9,250 nucleotides of DNA from Candidatus Halomonas stercoripullorum (lineage in GTDB: Bacteria > Pseudomonadota > Gammaproteobacteria > Pseudomonadales > Halomonadaceae): assembly GCA_019114645.1 (NCBI GenBank), contig DXFC01000025.1, positions 1-9,250 on the forward strand, given 5' to 3'. Below the pieces are notes generated by a model that was not told the DNA's origin, did no database searches, and worked only from the letters and a program-made list of their open reading frames with translations. This document shows positions 1-6,517 of this stretch, one piece after another. Position 1 is the stretch's first letter. Every line of letters starts with the position of its first letter. The translations under genes were made by a program, and so were the position numbers.

Positions 1-2745
1 CTCACCGGTGGACTTCATTTCCGGCGACAGGATGGGATCAACCCCCGGGAACTTGTTGAACGGGAATACCGCCTCCTTGACGCTGTAGAAATGCGGCACG
101 ATCTCACGGGTAAAGCCCTGCTCTTCGAGACTGGTGCCGGCCATGCAGCGCGCAGCGATTTGCGCCAGCGAAGTGCCGATGCACTTGGAAACGAAAGGCG
201 CAGTACGCGAAGCACGCGGGTTGACCTCAATGACGTAGATTTCGCCATCCTGCCAGGCCAGCTGCACGTTCATTAGCCCCACCACACCAAGCTCAACGGC
301 CATGCGCTTAACCTGCTCGCGCATCTCGTCCTGCACCTCGGCCGGCAGCGAGTAAGGCGGCAACGAACAGGCAGAGTCACCGGAGTGCACCCCGGCTTGC
401 TCGATATGCTGCATGATACCGCCAATCACCACCTGTTTACCGTCAGAGACGGCATCGATGTCGATCTCGATTGCTGCATTCAGGAAGTGGTCGAGCAGAA
501 CGGGCGAGTCGTTGGAGACCTTGACCGCATGGGTCATGTAGTTCTCCAGCTCGGAGGCGTCGTAGACAATCTCCATGGCGCGACCGCCAAGGACGTAGCT
601 GGGACGCACCACCAGCGGATAACCAATCGTCTCGGCCTTGGCAAAGGCCTCCTCAAAGCTGCGCGCCGTCGCGTTGGAGGGCTGCTTGAGCCCCAGCTTG
701 TCGATCATCTGCTGGAAACGCTCGCGGTCTTCGGCACGGTCAATGGCGTCCGGCGTGGTACCGATGATCGGCACGCCGGCAGCCTCCAGCTCACGCGCGA
801 GCTTGAGCGGGGTCTGGCCGCCGAACTGCACAATCACGCCAACCGGTTGCTCCTTATCGGCGATCTCCAACACGTCTTCAAGGGTCACCGGCTCGAAATA
901 GAGGCGGTCGGAGGTGTCGTAGTCGGTAGACACGGTCTCCGGATTGCAGTTGACCATGATGGTTTCATAACCATCCTCGCGCATGGCAATCGCGGCATGT
1001 ACACAGCAGTAATCAAACTCGATGCCTTGGCCAATGCGGTTGGGGCCCCCACCCAGCACCATGATCTTGCGCCGCTCGGACACTTCAGCCTCGCACTCCT
1101 CCTCGTAGGTGGAATAGAGATAGGCGGTATCCGTGGCAAACTCGGCGGCACAGGTGTCGACCCGCTTGTAGACCGGACGAATGCCTGCCTTCTGCCGCGT
1201 ACGCCGGAACTCCTTCTCGGACACACCCAGCAGCCTGGCCAGCCGCGCATCAGAGAAGCCCTTGCGCTTGAGCCGGAACAGCTCTTGCGCGGAAAGCTCG
1301 GATAGCGAGCGCTTTGCTACCGCCTGTTCAAGCTGGATCAGCTCTTCAAGCTGCACCAGGAACCAGGGGTCAATCTTGGTCAGACCAAAGATTTCCTCCA
1401 CGCTCATGCCGGCACGCATGGCATCGGCGACATAAAAGATGCGTTCGGCACCGGGCGCTTGCAGCTCGCCCTTGATCAGGGCCATGTTGTCCGGTGTGAA
1501 ATCGCTGATTACAGGATCGAGCCCGTCATTACCGGTTTCGAGCCCACGCAAGGCTTTCTGTAGCGACTCCTGAAAAGTGCGCCCGATCGCCATTACCTCG
1601 CCTACCGACTTCATCTGGGTCGTCAGACGATCGTTGGCCTGGGGGAATTTTTCGAAAGTGAAGCGCGGAATCTTGGTGACGACATAATCGATGGAGGGCT
1701 CGAACGAGGCCGGGGTACGCCCACCGGTAATGTCGTTCTGCAACTCATCCAGGGTATAGCCTACCGCCAGCTTGGCGGCGATCTTGGCGATGGGGAAACC
1801 GGTCGCCTTGGAAGCCAGTGCCGAAGAGCGAGACACCCGCGGATTCATCTCGATGACCACCATGCGCCCGGTTTGCGGGTCAACACCGAACTGCACGTTG
1901 GAGCCACCCGTTTCGACACCGATCTCGCGCAGCACCGCAAGCGATGCGTCACGCATGATCTGGTACTCTTTGTCGGTCAACGTCTGCGCCGGCGCTACGG
2001 TAATGGCATCCCCGGTATGCACGCCCATGGGGTCAAAGTTCTCGATGGAGCAAACGATGATGCAGTTGTCGTTCTTGTCACGAACGACCTCCATCTCGTA
2101 CTCCTTCCAGCCCAATAGCGACTCGTCAATCAAGAGTTCTTTGGTCGGCGAAAGGTCGAAGCCCCGCTCGCAAATTTCCTTGAACTCTTCCTTGTTATAG
2201 GCCACACCACCGCCAGAGCCGCCCATGGTAAAGGAGGGGCGGATAATCGTCGGGAAACCCAACTCAGCCTGGATTTCCCAGGCCTCTTCCATGGAGTGTG
2301 CCACCTTGGCACGCGGACACTGCAGGCCAATGTTTTTCATCGCCTGGTCGAACAGGTCCCGGTCTTCGGCCTTGTTGATGGCCTCCGCATTGGCGCCGAT
2401 CATCTCCACGCCATACTTTTCAAGCACACCGTGCTTGTCCAGATCCAGCGCGCAGTTGAGCGCGGTCTGGCCACCCATGGTGGGCAAAATCGCGTCGGGA
2501 CGCTCGGCCTCGATGATCTTTTCCACCGTCTGCCAGGTGATTGGCTCGATATAGGTGGCATCCGCCATGGCCGGGTCGGTCATGATGGTGGCCGGGTTCG
2601 AGTTGACCAGGATGACCCGATAGCCCTCCTCGCGCAGCGCCTTGCAGGCCTGGGCGCCGGAGTAGTCGAATTCACACGCCTGGCCGATCACAATGGGGCC
2701 GGCGCCAATGATCAGGATACTCTTAATGTCGGTACGCTTGGGCAT
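1..2745 (-). CDS. carB: Carbamoyl-phosphate synthase large subunit (3' end beyond window)
   Basis: CarB binds bicarbonate, two ATP and the ammonia delivered by CarA, and makes carbamoyl phosphate for arginine and pyrimidine synthesis. The frame is open from ATG at 2745 to the window edge and gives 915 codons without a stop; the family is about 1,073 residues, so most of the C-terminal allosteric (MGS-like) domain is outside. The N-terminus reads MPKRTDIKSI, as in E. coli. First ATP-grasp half: GAGPIVIGQACEFDY (14-28), Arg129, Arg169, Asp207, Glu215, and metal ligands Glu299 and Asn301 in EMNPRVSRSSALASKATGFP, all at E. coli positions. The oligomerisation region follows, then PVYKRVDTCAAEF (524-536). 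Second half: GGGPNRIGQGIEFDY (565-579), Arg714, Gln828, Glu840 and Asn842. No key residue is lost. It follows carA by 54 bp with only a modest GGAAG ribosome site, so it is almost certainly co-transcribed with carA. The identification is certain. Confidence 0.98.
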   Translation of the reverse strand, partial: MPKRTDIKSILIIGAGPIVIGQACEFDYSGAQACKALREEGYRVILVNSNPATIMTDPAMADATYIEPITWQTVEKIIEAERPDAILPTMGGQTALNCALDLDKHGVLEKYGVEMIGANAEAINKAEDRDLFDQAMKNIGLQCPRAKVAHSMEEAWEIQAELGFPTIIRPSFTMGGSGGGVAYNKEEFKEICERGFDLSPTKELLIDESLLGWKEYEMEVVRDKNDNCIIVCSIENFDPMGVHTGDAITVAPAQTLTDKEYQIMRDASLAVLREIGVETGGSNVQFGVDPQTGRMVVIEMNPRVSRSSALASKATGFPIAKIAAKLAVGYTLDELQNDITGGRTPASFEPSIDYVVTKIPRFTFEKFPQANDRLTTQMKSVGEVMAIGRTFQESLQKALRGLETGNDGLDPVISDFTPDNMALIKGELQAPGAERIFYVADAMRAGMSVEEIFGLTKIDPWFLVQLEELIQLEQAVAKRSLSELSAQELFRLKRKGFSDARLARLLGVSEKEFRRTRQKAGIRPVYKRVDTCAAEFATDTAYLYSTYEEECEAEVSERRKIMVLGGGPNRIGQGIEFDYCCVHAAIAMREDGYETIMVNCNPETVSTDYDTSDRLYFEPVTLEDVLEIADKEQPVGVIVQFGGQTPLKLARELEAAGVPIIGTTPDAIDRAEDRERFQQMIDKLGLKQPSNATARSFEEAFAKAETIGYPLVVRPSYVLGGRAMEIVYDASELENYMTHAVKVSNDSPVLLDHFLNAAIEIDIDAVSDGKQVVIGGIMQHIEQAGVHSGDSACSLPPYSLPAEVQDEMREQVKRMAVELGVVGLMNVQLAWQDGEIYVIEVNPRASRTAPFVSKCIGTSLAQIAARCMAGTSLEEQGFTREIVPHFYSVKEAVFPFNKFPGVDPILSPEMKSTGE

Positions 2746-2799
2746 GGTGCTTCCCGCTGAAAGTGGGTGACGAGGGCAACAAAGACTGCTTTCTCAAGT

Positions 2800-3969
2800 T
2801 CAGGATCGGGCCTGGCGGGCCTGCATCAGCTCGATGAAACGGTCGAACAGCGGCGCTACATCATGAGGGCCGGAGCTCGCTTCGGGGTGTCCCTGAAAGC
2901 TGAAAGCCGGCCGGTCGGTACGCTCAATCCCCTGCAGCGTGCCATCGAACAGCGAGCGGTGCGTGGCACGCAGATTGGCCGGCAGCGTCGCTTCATCGAC
3001 AGCAAAGCCGTGGTTCTGGCTGGTGATCATCACCTGGCCACCCTCAAGATCCTGCACCGGGTGGTTGGCGCCGTGATGGCCATGGCGCATCTTCACACTG
3101 CTGGCGCCACTGGCCAGCGCCAGCAGCTGGTGGCCCAGGCAGATACCAAACAGCGGTATATCGGTTTCCAGCAACTCGCGGATCGCCGTAATCGCGTAAT
3201 CGCAAGGTGCAGGGTCCCCGGGGCCGTTGGAAAGAAACACGCCGTCGGGATTCAGCGCCAGCACCTCGGCGGCGGGTGTCTGTGCCGGTACTACCGTCAC
3301 CCGGCAGCCACCGGCCACCAGCAGACGCAGGATATTGCGCTTGATGCCGTAATCGTAGGCCACGACGTGATAGGGTCGCTCGTTGTCGCGCTCATCCAGG
3401 TAGCCCTGCCCCAGCACCCAGCGCCCCTCGTGCCACTCATAGGGCTCGCTGCAGCTGACCTCCTTGGCCAGATCCAGCCCCTTGAGACCGGAAAACCCGC
3501 GCGCCACGGTCAGGGCCCGCTCCACGGCATCCTCGCCCTCGGCTTCGGGGCCGGCCAGAATCGCTCCCTTCTGGGCGCCCTTGTCACGCAAAATGCGTGT
3601 CAGCCGGCGGGTATCTATGTCGCCGATGCCCAGCACGTTATGGCGCTTGAGGTAACTGTCGAGAGCCTCCTCACTGCGAAAGTTGCTGGCAATAAGCGGC
3701 AAATCACGAATGACCAGGCCGGCGGCGGCAATACCGCCGGATTCGACATCCTCGGCATTGACCCCAGTGTTACCGATGTGTGGATAGGTCAGGGTCACGA
3801 TCTGGCGGGTATAAGAGAGATCGGTGAGGATCTCCTGATAGCCGGTCATGGCCGTATTGAACACCACCTCACCGCTGGTTTGCCCATCAGCGCCAATGGC
3901 GGTGCCGTGAAACACGCTGCCGTCTTCCAGGGCCAATATCGCGGGTCTGTTCGATGCGGGGCTGTTCAA
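2800..3969 (-). CDS. carA: Carbamoyl-phosphate synthase small (glutaminase) subunit
   Basis: CarA hydrolyses glutamine and channels the ammonia to CarB. The protein has 389 residues against about 382 in E. coli. The N-terminal CarA domain carries LEDGSVFHG (14-22), FNTAMTGYQEILTD (37-50), TYPHIGNTG (61-69) and IRDLPLIASNFR (87-98). The class I glutamine amidotransferase domain has the nucleophile Cys277 in FGICLGHQ and the His361/Glu363 pair in QGHPEAS, so the catalytic triad is complete. The start is TTG at 3967-3969. I chose it because a perfect AGGAGG (3978-3983) lies 8 nt upstream and no in-frame ATG lies between that site and the conserved LEDGS motif. The nearest upstream gene is dapB, 308 bp away across a leader with an intrinsic terminator-like hairpin. 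Residue 51 is Leu (TDLSYTRQ) where E. coli and relatives have Pro. The identification is certain; the start is well supported. Confidence 0.97.
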   Translation of the reverse strand: MNSPASNRPAILALEDGSVFHGTAIGADGQTSGEVVFNTAMTGYQEILTDLSYTRQIVTLTYPHIGNTGVNAEDVESGGIAAAGLVIRDLPLIASNFRSEEALDSYLKRHNVLGIGDIDTRRLTRILRDKGAQKGAILAGPEAEGEDAVERALTVARGFSGLKGLDLAKEVSCSEPYEWHEGRWVLGQGYLDERDNERPYHVVAYDYGIKRNILRLLVAGGCRVTVVPAQTPAAEVLALNPDGVFLSNGPGDPAPCDYAITAIRELLETDIPLFGICLGHQLLALASGASSVKMRHGHHGANHPVQDLEGGQVMITSQNHGFAVDEATLPANLRATHRSLFDGTLQGIERTDRPAFSFQGHPEASSGPHDVAPLFDRFIELMQARQARS

Positions 3970-3977
3970 GACAAGAT

Positions 3978-3983
3978 CCTCCT
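3978..3983 (-). promoter_or_regulatory. Ribosome binding site fixing the TTG start of carA
   Basis: The minus strand reads AGGAGG, a perfect anti-16S match, followed by 8 nt (ATCTTGTC) and then TTG in the carA frame. This site decides for the TTG at 3967-3969. A second TTG inside the spacer is out of frame with carA. Confidence 0.8.
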
Positions 3984-4047
3984 GCTGAGGTGAGACTGCG
4001 ATGCACAGACTCGGTGGCTATCATCACTGACGACAAATTTGGCTCGT

Positions 4048-4088
4048 AAAAAAACGGGACGAAGCCGATGGTTACCGGTTTCATCCCG
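4048..4088 (-). terminator. Intrinsic terminator or attenuator hairpin before carA
   Basis: On the minus strand CGGGA-U-GAA pairs with UUC-G-UCCCG (5 pairs, one U-G, 3 pairs). After one A-C mismatch, CCG-G-U pairs with A-U-CGG around an AACC tetraloop, and seven U residues follow immediately (4054 down to 4048). It begins 190 nt after the dapB stop and its U tract ends 78 nt before the carA start codon. It could end dapB transcription, attenuate carAB transcription, or do both. It is oriented for minus-strand transcripts only; no U tract follows on the plus strand. Confidence 0.75.
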
Positions 4089-4101
4089 CTTGTTGTCATG
4101 T

Positions 4102-4176
4102 GTTCGGAGCTCATTCGTTCGGAAGCGATAGGTTCAGGGCCAGTTTTCCCGGAACATTTTCGTTCAGAACACTAGG
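4102..4176. repeat. Five degenerate 15-bp tandem units in the carA upstream region
   Basis: On the plus strand GTTC starts at 4102, 4117, 4132 and 4162, exact multiples of 15 bp, and the missing register at 4147 is filled by TCCCGGAACATTTTC. On the minus strand each unit ends in a variant of GYTCYGAAC; four of five end in GAAC, and the C and G of the core are invariant. One unit holds the perfect interrupted palindrome GTTC-T-GAAC. The array lies just upstream of the carA leader hairpin, so it may be an operator array or simply a decayed tandem duplication. I do not recognise the motif as a known regulator's site. Confidence 0.5.
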
Positions 4177-4277
4177 GCCGAAGCAACAAGCGCAGTGAAA
4201 GGGGCTTTCGCCCTGGGCGCCCGGCCAAAATCTGGGGGATGTTACAGGATTCAGCGCCCCATGGCTACCGCTGCTCC

Positions 4278-5081
4278 TTATAAGCCGAGAACATCCTGCA
4301 TGTCATGGCAGCCTTCTTGCTGCCCGGCCACCCAGCGCGCGGCGCGCACCGCGCCCTTGGCAAAGGTCATGCGGCTCGATGCCTTGTGGGTAATCTCGAT
4401 GCGCTCCCCCTCGGTGGCAAACATCACCGTATGCTCACCGACGATATCGCCGGCACGCACTGTGGCGAAGCCGATCTCCTTGTCGGTGCGCGGCCCACAC
4501 TGGCCCACTCGCTCAAACACCCCATGCTCCTTGAGGGTACGCCCCAGGCTCTCGGCCACTACCTCGCCCATCTTCAGCGCCGTACCGGAAGGCGAATCGA
4601 CCTTGTAGCGATGGTGTGCCTCGACCACCTCGATATCATAGCCTTCATTCCCCAACGACCTGGCCGCTGTCTCCAGCAACTTCAATGTCAAGTTCACACC
4701 CACGCTCATGTTGGGAGCAAACACCATAGGCACACGGTCACCATAACCCTCCAGCGCGGCCAGCTCGGCATCGGCAAGTCCGGTGGTGCCGATCACGATA
4801 CGCTTGCCATGCTCCGCACAAAAGGCCAGGTTGGCCAGCGTGACCTGCGGCGTGGTGAAGTCAATCAGTACATCGAAGTCGTCGACGATAGCGGAGAGCG
4901 AATCCACCGCCACCACTCCCAGCTTGCCAAGGCCCGCCAGCTCACCGATATCGACCCCGGCCAACGAACTGCCCCGCTTGACGATACCGCCGGCCAGAGT
5001 GGCCTCGCTATCCTGCTGTACAGCATTGACCAGGGTGCGGCCCATGCGGCCGGCGACACCGACAATGGCGATACGGGTCAT
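4278..5081 (-). CDS. dapB: 4-hydroxy-tetrahydrodipicolinate reductase
   Basis: DapB reduces the product of DapA with NAD(P)H in the diaminopimelate and lysine pathway, in the cytoplasm as a homotetramer in known members. The protein has 267 residues, close to the 273 of E. coli. The nucleotide-binding loop is IVGVAGRMGR (6-15), followed by FDVLIDFT (69-76), GTTG (98-101) and the FAPNMSVGVN motif (121-130). The catalytic segment EAHHRYKVDSPSGTA (154-168) has His156, His157 and Lys160 in the places of E. coli His159, His160 and Lys163. The C-terminal GFATVRAGDIVGEHTV and ITHKASSRMTF motifs are present. The ATG at 5081 has AGGAG five bases upstream. An extended -10 promoter lies in the 69-bp gap after the permease gene. 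It stands upstream of carA, as in pseudomonads. The identification is certain. Confidence 0.97.
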   Translation of the reverse strand: MTRIAIVGVAGRMGRTLVNAVQQDSEATLAGGIVKRGSSLAGVDIGELAGLGKLGVVAVDSLSAIVDDFDVLIDFTTPQVTLANLAFCAEHGKRIVIGTTGLADAELAALEGYGDRVPMVFAPNMSVGVNLTLKLLETAARSLGNEGYDIEVVEAHHRYKVDSPSGTALKMGEVVAESLGRTLKEHGVFERVGQCGPRTDKEIGFATVRAGDIVGEHTVMFATEGERIEITHKASSRMTFAKGAVRAARWVAGQQEGCHDMQDVLGL

Positions 5082-5123
5082 AGAGGCTCCTGTAAAAATG
5101 GTCGCAGTTCGAGAATGAGCGCC

Positions 5124-5132
5124 AGTATACCA
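5124..5132 (-). promoter_or_regulatory. Extended -10 promoter for dapB
   Basis: The minus strand reads TGG-TATACT, an extended -10 (TGn) with five of six matches to TATAAT. It sits in the short gap between the permease stop and dapB. At 16-18 bp upstream I see no TTGACA-like -35, which is tolerable for an extended -10 promoter. Initiation about 7 nt downstream would give a leader of roughly 36 nt carrying the dapB AGGAG site. Confidence 0.5.
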
Positions 5133-5150
5133 GAGGCGACCCTATCGCCA

Positions 5151-6074
5151 TTACGATACGTACCCATTACGGCGCCCCGGTTCAGCTCGAAACAGCAACA
5201 GGCCAATCGCAATCAGTACCAACAGGCTACCCGGCAACCAGTGCCAGCCAAACTGTCCCGGGGCAGTCATGAACAGTAGCAACATGGAAATAAAGGGCAC
5301 CAGGTAGCCATAAGCGGTCACCGCTCCAGGCGTCAGCACGGCGGTAGCACGCTGCATCAGCCAGAAGGTGAGAGCGCTGGAGAACAGCCCCAGATAGATC
5401 ACCAGCGCCAGGTCTTGCCAACGCATGGTGGCAAATTGCGCGACAGGCTCGACCAGTAACCCCAGCAGGCCAATGATCAGCCCGCCCAGGGCCAGGCTCC
5501 AGAAAGTGCGCACCGATGCCGACCCGGGCAGCCATCCCCGTGCCAATCCCCACTTGCTCAGCACCGGGTAGAGTGCCGTTGACACGCAGCCGAGAAAGAA
5601 TGCCGCCTCACCAGCGCCCAGCTGTATACCCTCACCGTGGCCTTGCGCTTCGGCGAAAGCCAGTGCTAGCGCCCCGCAGGCCCCAAACGCGAGAATCCCC
5701 GGCAGCTGCTTTTCCAGGCGCTCGACACGAAAACCGAGCCCCAGCAAATAAGCCAGCAGTGGCACGGTAACGTAGAGCGTAGCCATGGAGAGCGCAGTGG
5801 TACGGTGGGCAGCCCAGAACATGGCGCCAAAGAACCCTGCCAGGCACAGCCCCATCAACGCATACAGCGGCAGCACCCGCCAGGCGGGCCAGAAATCGGC
5901 TGAACGCCGCGCCAGCCACCACAGGCCAGCGCAGGCGATAGCAAAGCGCAACGCGGTAAGCAAGAACGGCGGCAACTCACTCATCAACCCCACGGCAGGA
6001 AATGACAGCCCCACCAGCAGGGCCCACAGCAACATGCCCAAATGGGCGAAGCGTGGTGTTATCGTCGCGCTCAA
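5151..6074 (-). CDS. EamA/DMT-superfamily ten-helix permease
   Basis: This is an inner-membrane permease of the drug/metabolite transporter superfamily; the substrate cannot be read from the sequence, and members export or import metabolites such as amino acids. The 307 residues show ten hydrophobic segments at roughly 11-30, 36-55, 68-89, 94-113, 125-142, 153-173, 190-209, 220-240, 250-269 and 279-296. They form two EamA repeats of five helices each, the usual layout and length. The conserved pattern of Pro and Gly at the end of helix 4 (YVTVPLLAYLLGLG) and helix 9 (AYGYLVPFISMLL) is present. The C-terminus is short and basic (RAEPGRRNGYVS). The start is TTG at 6072-6074, overlapping the DUF2218 stop as TTGA, which suggests translational coupling. 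The next in-frame ATG (6035, residue 14) would cut into helix 1 and has no ribosome site. The family is certain; the function is unknown. Confidence 0.88.
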   Translation of the reverse strand: MSATITPRFAHLGMLLWALLVGLSFPAVGLMSELPPFLLTALRFAIACAGLWWLARRSADFWPAWRVLPLYALMGLCLAGFFGAMFWAAHRTTALSMATLYVTVPLLAYLLGLGFRVERLEKQLPGILAFGACGALALAFAEAQGHGEGIQLGAGEAAFFLGCVSTALYPVLSKWGLARGWLPGSASVRTFWSLALGGLIIGLLGLLVEPVAQFATMRWQDLALVIYLGLFSSALTFWLMQRATAVLTPGAVTAYGYLVPFISMLLLFMTAPGQFGWHWLPGSLLVLIAIGLLLFRAEPGRRNGYVS

Positions 6075-6352
6075 TTTTCCCAGACGATATTCAGCGTCTC
6101 GTCTCCCGCCATGCGCTCCAGATGAGAATCGATGATTCCTTCCAGCCGGTCCAGGTCCTCTTCTTCCAGTGCCTCGACAGCGACAACCAGCTTGTCCGGC
6201 TCGACACGCATGATGCAGGAACCTTCACCAAACCGAACCCGGCTCTCCTCTTCGCCCTGCTCCACCTCCAGCTTGTGCGCCCAATGCTTGCACAACCGGT
6301 TCATCAGCATCGCTCCCGAATCGGTAGCGATCTCTGCACGCGACATCGGCAT
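6071..6352 (-). CDS. DUF2218 family protein, small cytosolic
   Basis: The product is a 93-residue acidic soluble protein with no signal peptide or membrane segment. It resembles the DUF2218 family (my recognition, from the SRAEIATDSG start, the LCKHWAHK motif around residues 20-27 and the spacing of the C-terminal acidic helix). The family has no established function that I can state. The ATG at 6352 has GGAG 8 bases upstream. A GTG immediately before it (6355) has the same site 5 bases away and would add one residue, and a further ATG lies at 6343. It is the first gene of a two-gene unit with the permease, whose start overlaps its stop. It is isolated from dnaJ by a strong terminator, so it needs its own promoter. 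Reality of the gene is well supported by coupling, spacing and family match; the exact start is less sure. Confidence 0.85.
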   Translation of the reverse strand: MPMSRAEIATDSGAMLMNRLCKHWAHKLEVEQGEEESRVRFGEGSCIMRVEPDKLVVAVEALEEEDLDRLEGIIDSHLERMAGDETLNIVWEN

Positions 6353-6377
6353 CACACGATCTCCATTGCATAAGGAA

Positions 6378-6406
6378 CTTACAGCCTAAAGCGCCAGCAT
6401 GAGCAA
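6378..6406 (-). promoter_or_regulatory. Weak sigma-70-like promoter candidate for the DUF2218-permease unit
   Basis: The minus strand has TTGCTC (6401-6406), a 17-bp spacer, and TGTAAG (6378-6383), matching the consensus hexamers at 3 and 4 of 6 positions. The spacing is ideal, and it lies between the dnaJ terminator and the gene, where a promoter must exist. The match is weak enough to be chance. Confidence 0.3.
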
Positions 6407-6427
6407 CGCTAGCCCAACTCGCTAGCC
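6407..6427. repeat. 8-bp direct repeat with palindromic core upstream of DUF2218
   Basis: CGCTAGCC occurs at 6407-6414 and again at 6420-6427, a 13-bp period. The core GCTAGC is itself palindromic, so the pair can also be read as an inverted repeat with a 7-nt loop. It lies immediately upstream of the -35 candidate at 6401-6406, a typical place for a regulator site. Its function is not known. Confidence 0.4.
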
Positions 6428-6448
6428 AAAACCAACACTATGCTTTGT

Positions 6449-6486
6449 AAAAAAGAAACCCCCGATACCTTTTAGGTCATCGGGGG
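6449..6486 (-). terminator. Rho-independent terminator of dnaK-dnaJ
   Basis: On the minus strand CCCCCGAU pairs with AUCGGGGG, then after one bulged G, ACCU pairs with AGGU around an AAA loop, and UUUCUUUUUU follows. It starts 31 nt after the dnaJ stop. This is a strong canonical terminator and separates the chaperone genes from the DUF2218-permease pair. Confidence 0.93.
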
Positions 6487-6517
6487 CTGAAACGCGAGAG
6501 CCCAGTAAAGCCTCAGC

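Larger units (their letters stand above)
3970..4277 (-). promoter_or_regulatory. dapB-carA intergenic region, carA leader
   Basis: This 308-bp stretch has no recognisable gene. On the minus strand it holds, in order: a small GGGC-GAAA-GCCC stem-loop (4202-4213); five degenerate 15-bp units (4102-4176); a hairpin with a U7 tract (4048-4088); about 65 nt of unstructured leader; and the carA ribosome site. An open frame with starts at 4114, 4099 and 4084 runs through the hairpin. It encodes FVPFFYEP, with two Phe codons on the U tract, and ends at 3887 inside carA in another frame. None of its starts has a good ribosome site. I could not settle on a convincing -35/-10 pair. If the carA promoter lies upstream of the hairpin, this is an attenuator leader; if downstream, the hairpin is simply the dapB terminator. 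The weak promoter-like matches between the hairpin and carA make the first reading more likely to me. Confidence 0.5.

Noticed and set aside
385..1305. 306-codon plus-strand open frame opposite carB
   Set aside because: Same codon phase as carB and the same explanation by rare codons; carB matches its family throughout this stretch.
2767..3993. 408-codon plus-strand open frame opposite carA
   Set aside because: It shares codon boundaries with carA, so its stops would need TTA, CTA or TCA codons in carA, which this GC-rich gene avoids. The protein resembles nothing and carA is certain.
4020..4045. Possible ArgR site of the TGTCGC type in the carA leader (TGTCGT on the minus strand)
   Set aside because: Only one imperfect half-site and no second half at the expected spacing; not enough to call.
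4134..4157. Seven-codon open frame (MFRENWP) as a carA leader peptide
   Set aside because: No ribosome site, no run of Arg or other regulatory codons, and it ends well before the hairpin.
4102..4166. LexA-like GTTC/GAAC boxes
   Set aside because: Spacing between halves fits neither the GAAC-N4-GTTC nor the GTTC-N7-GTTC type, and no damage-response gene is nearby.
4202..4213. GGGC-GAAA-GCCC stem-loop as a dapB terminator
   Set aside because: Only four pairs and followed by CTTTC rather than a U tract; too weak to terminate.
4305..5279. 324-codon plus-strand open frame opposite dapB
   Set aside because: Codon boundaries coincide with dapB and the frame runs past it without homology; it is a shadow.
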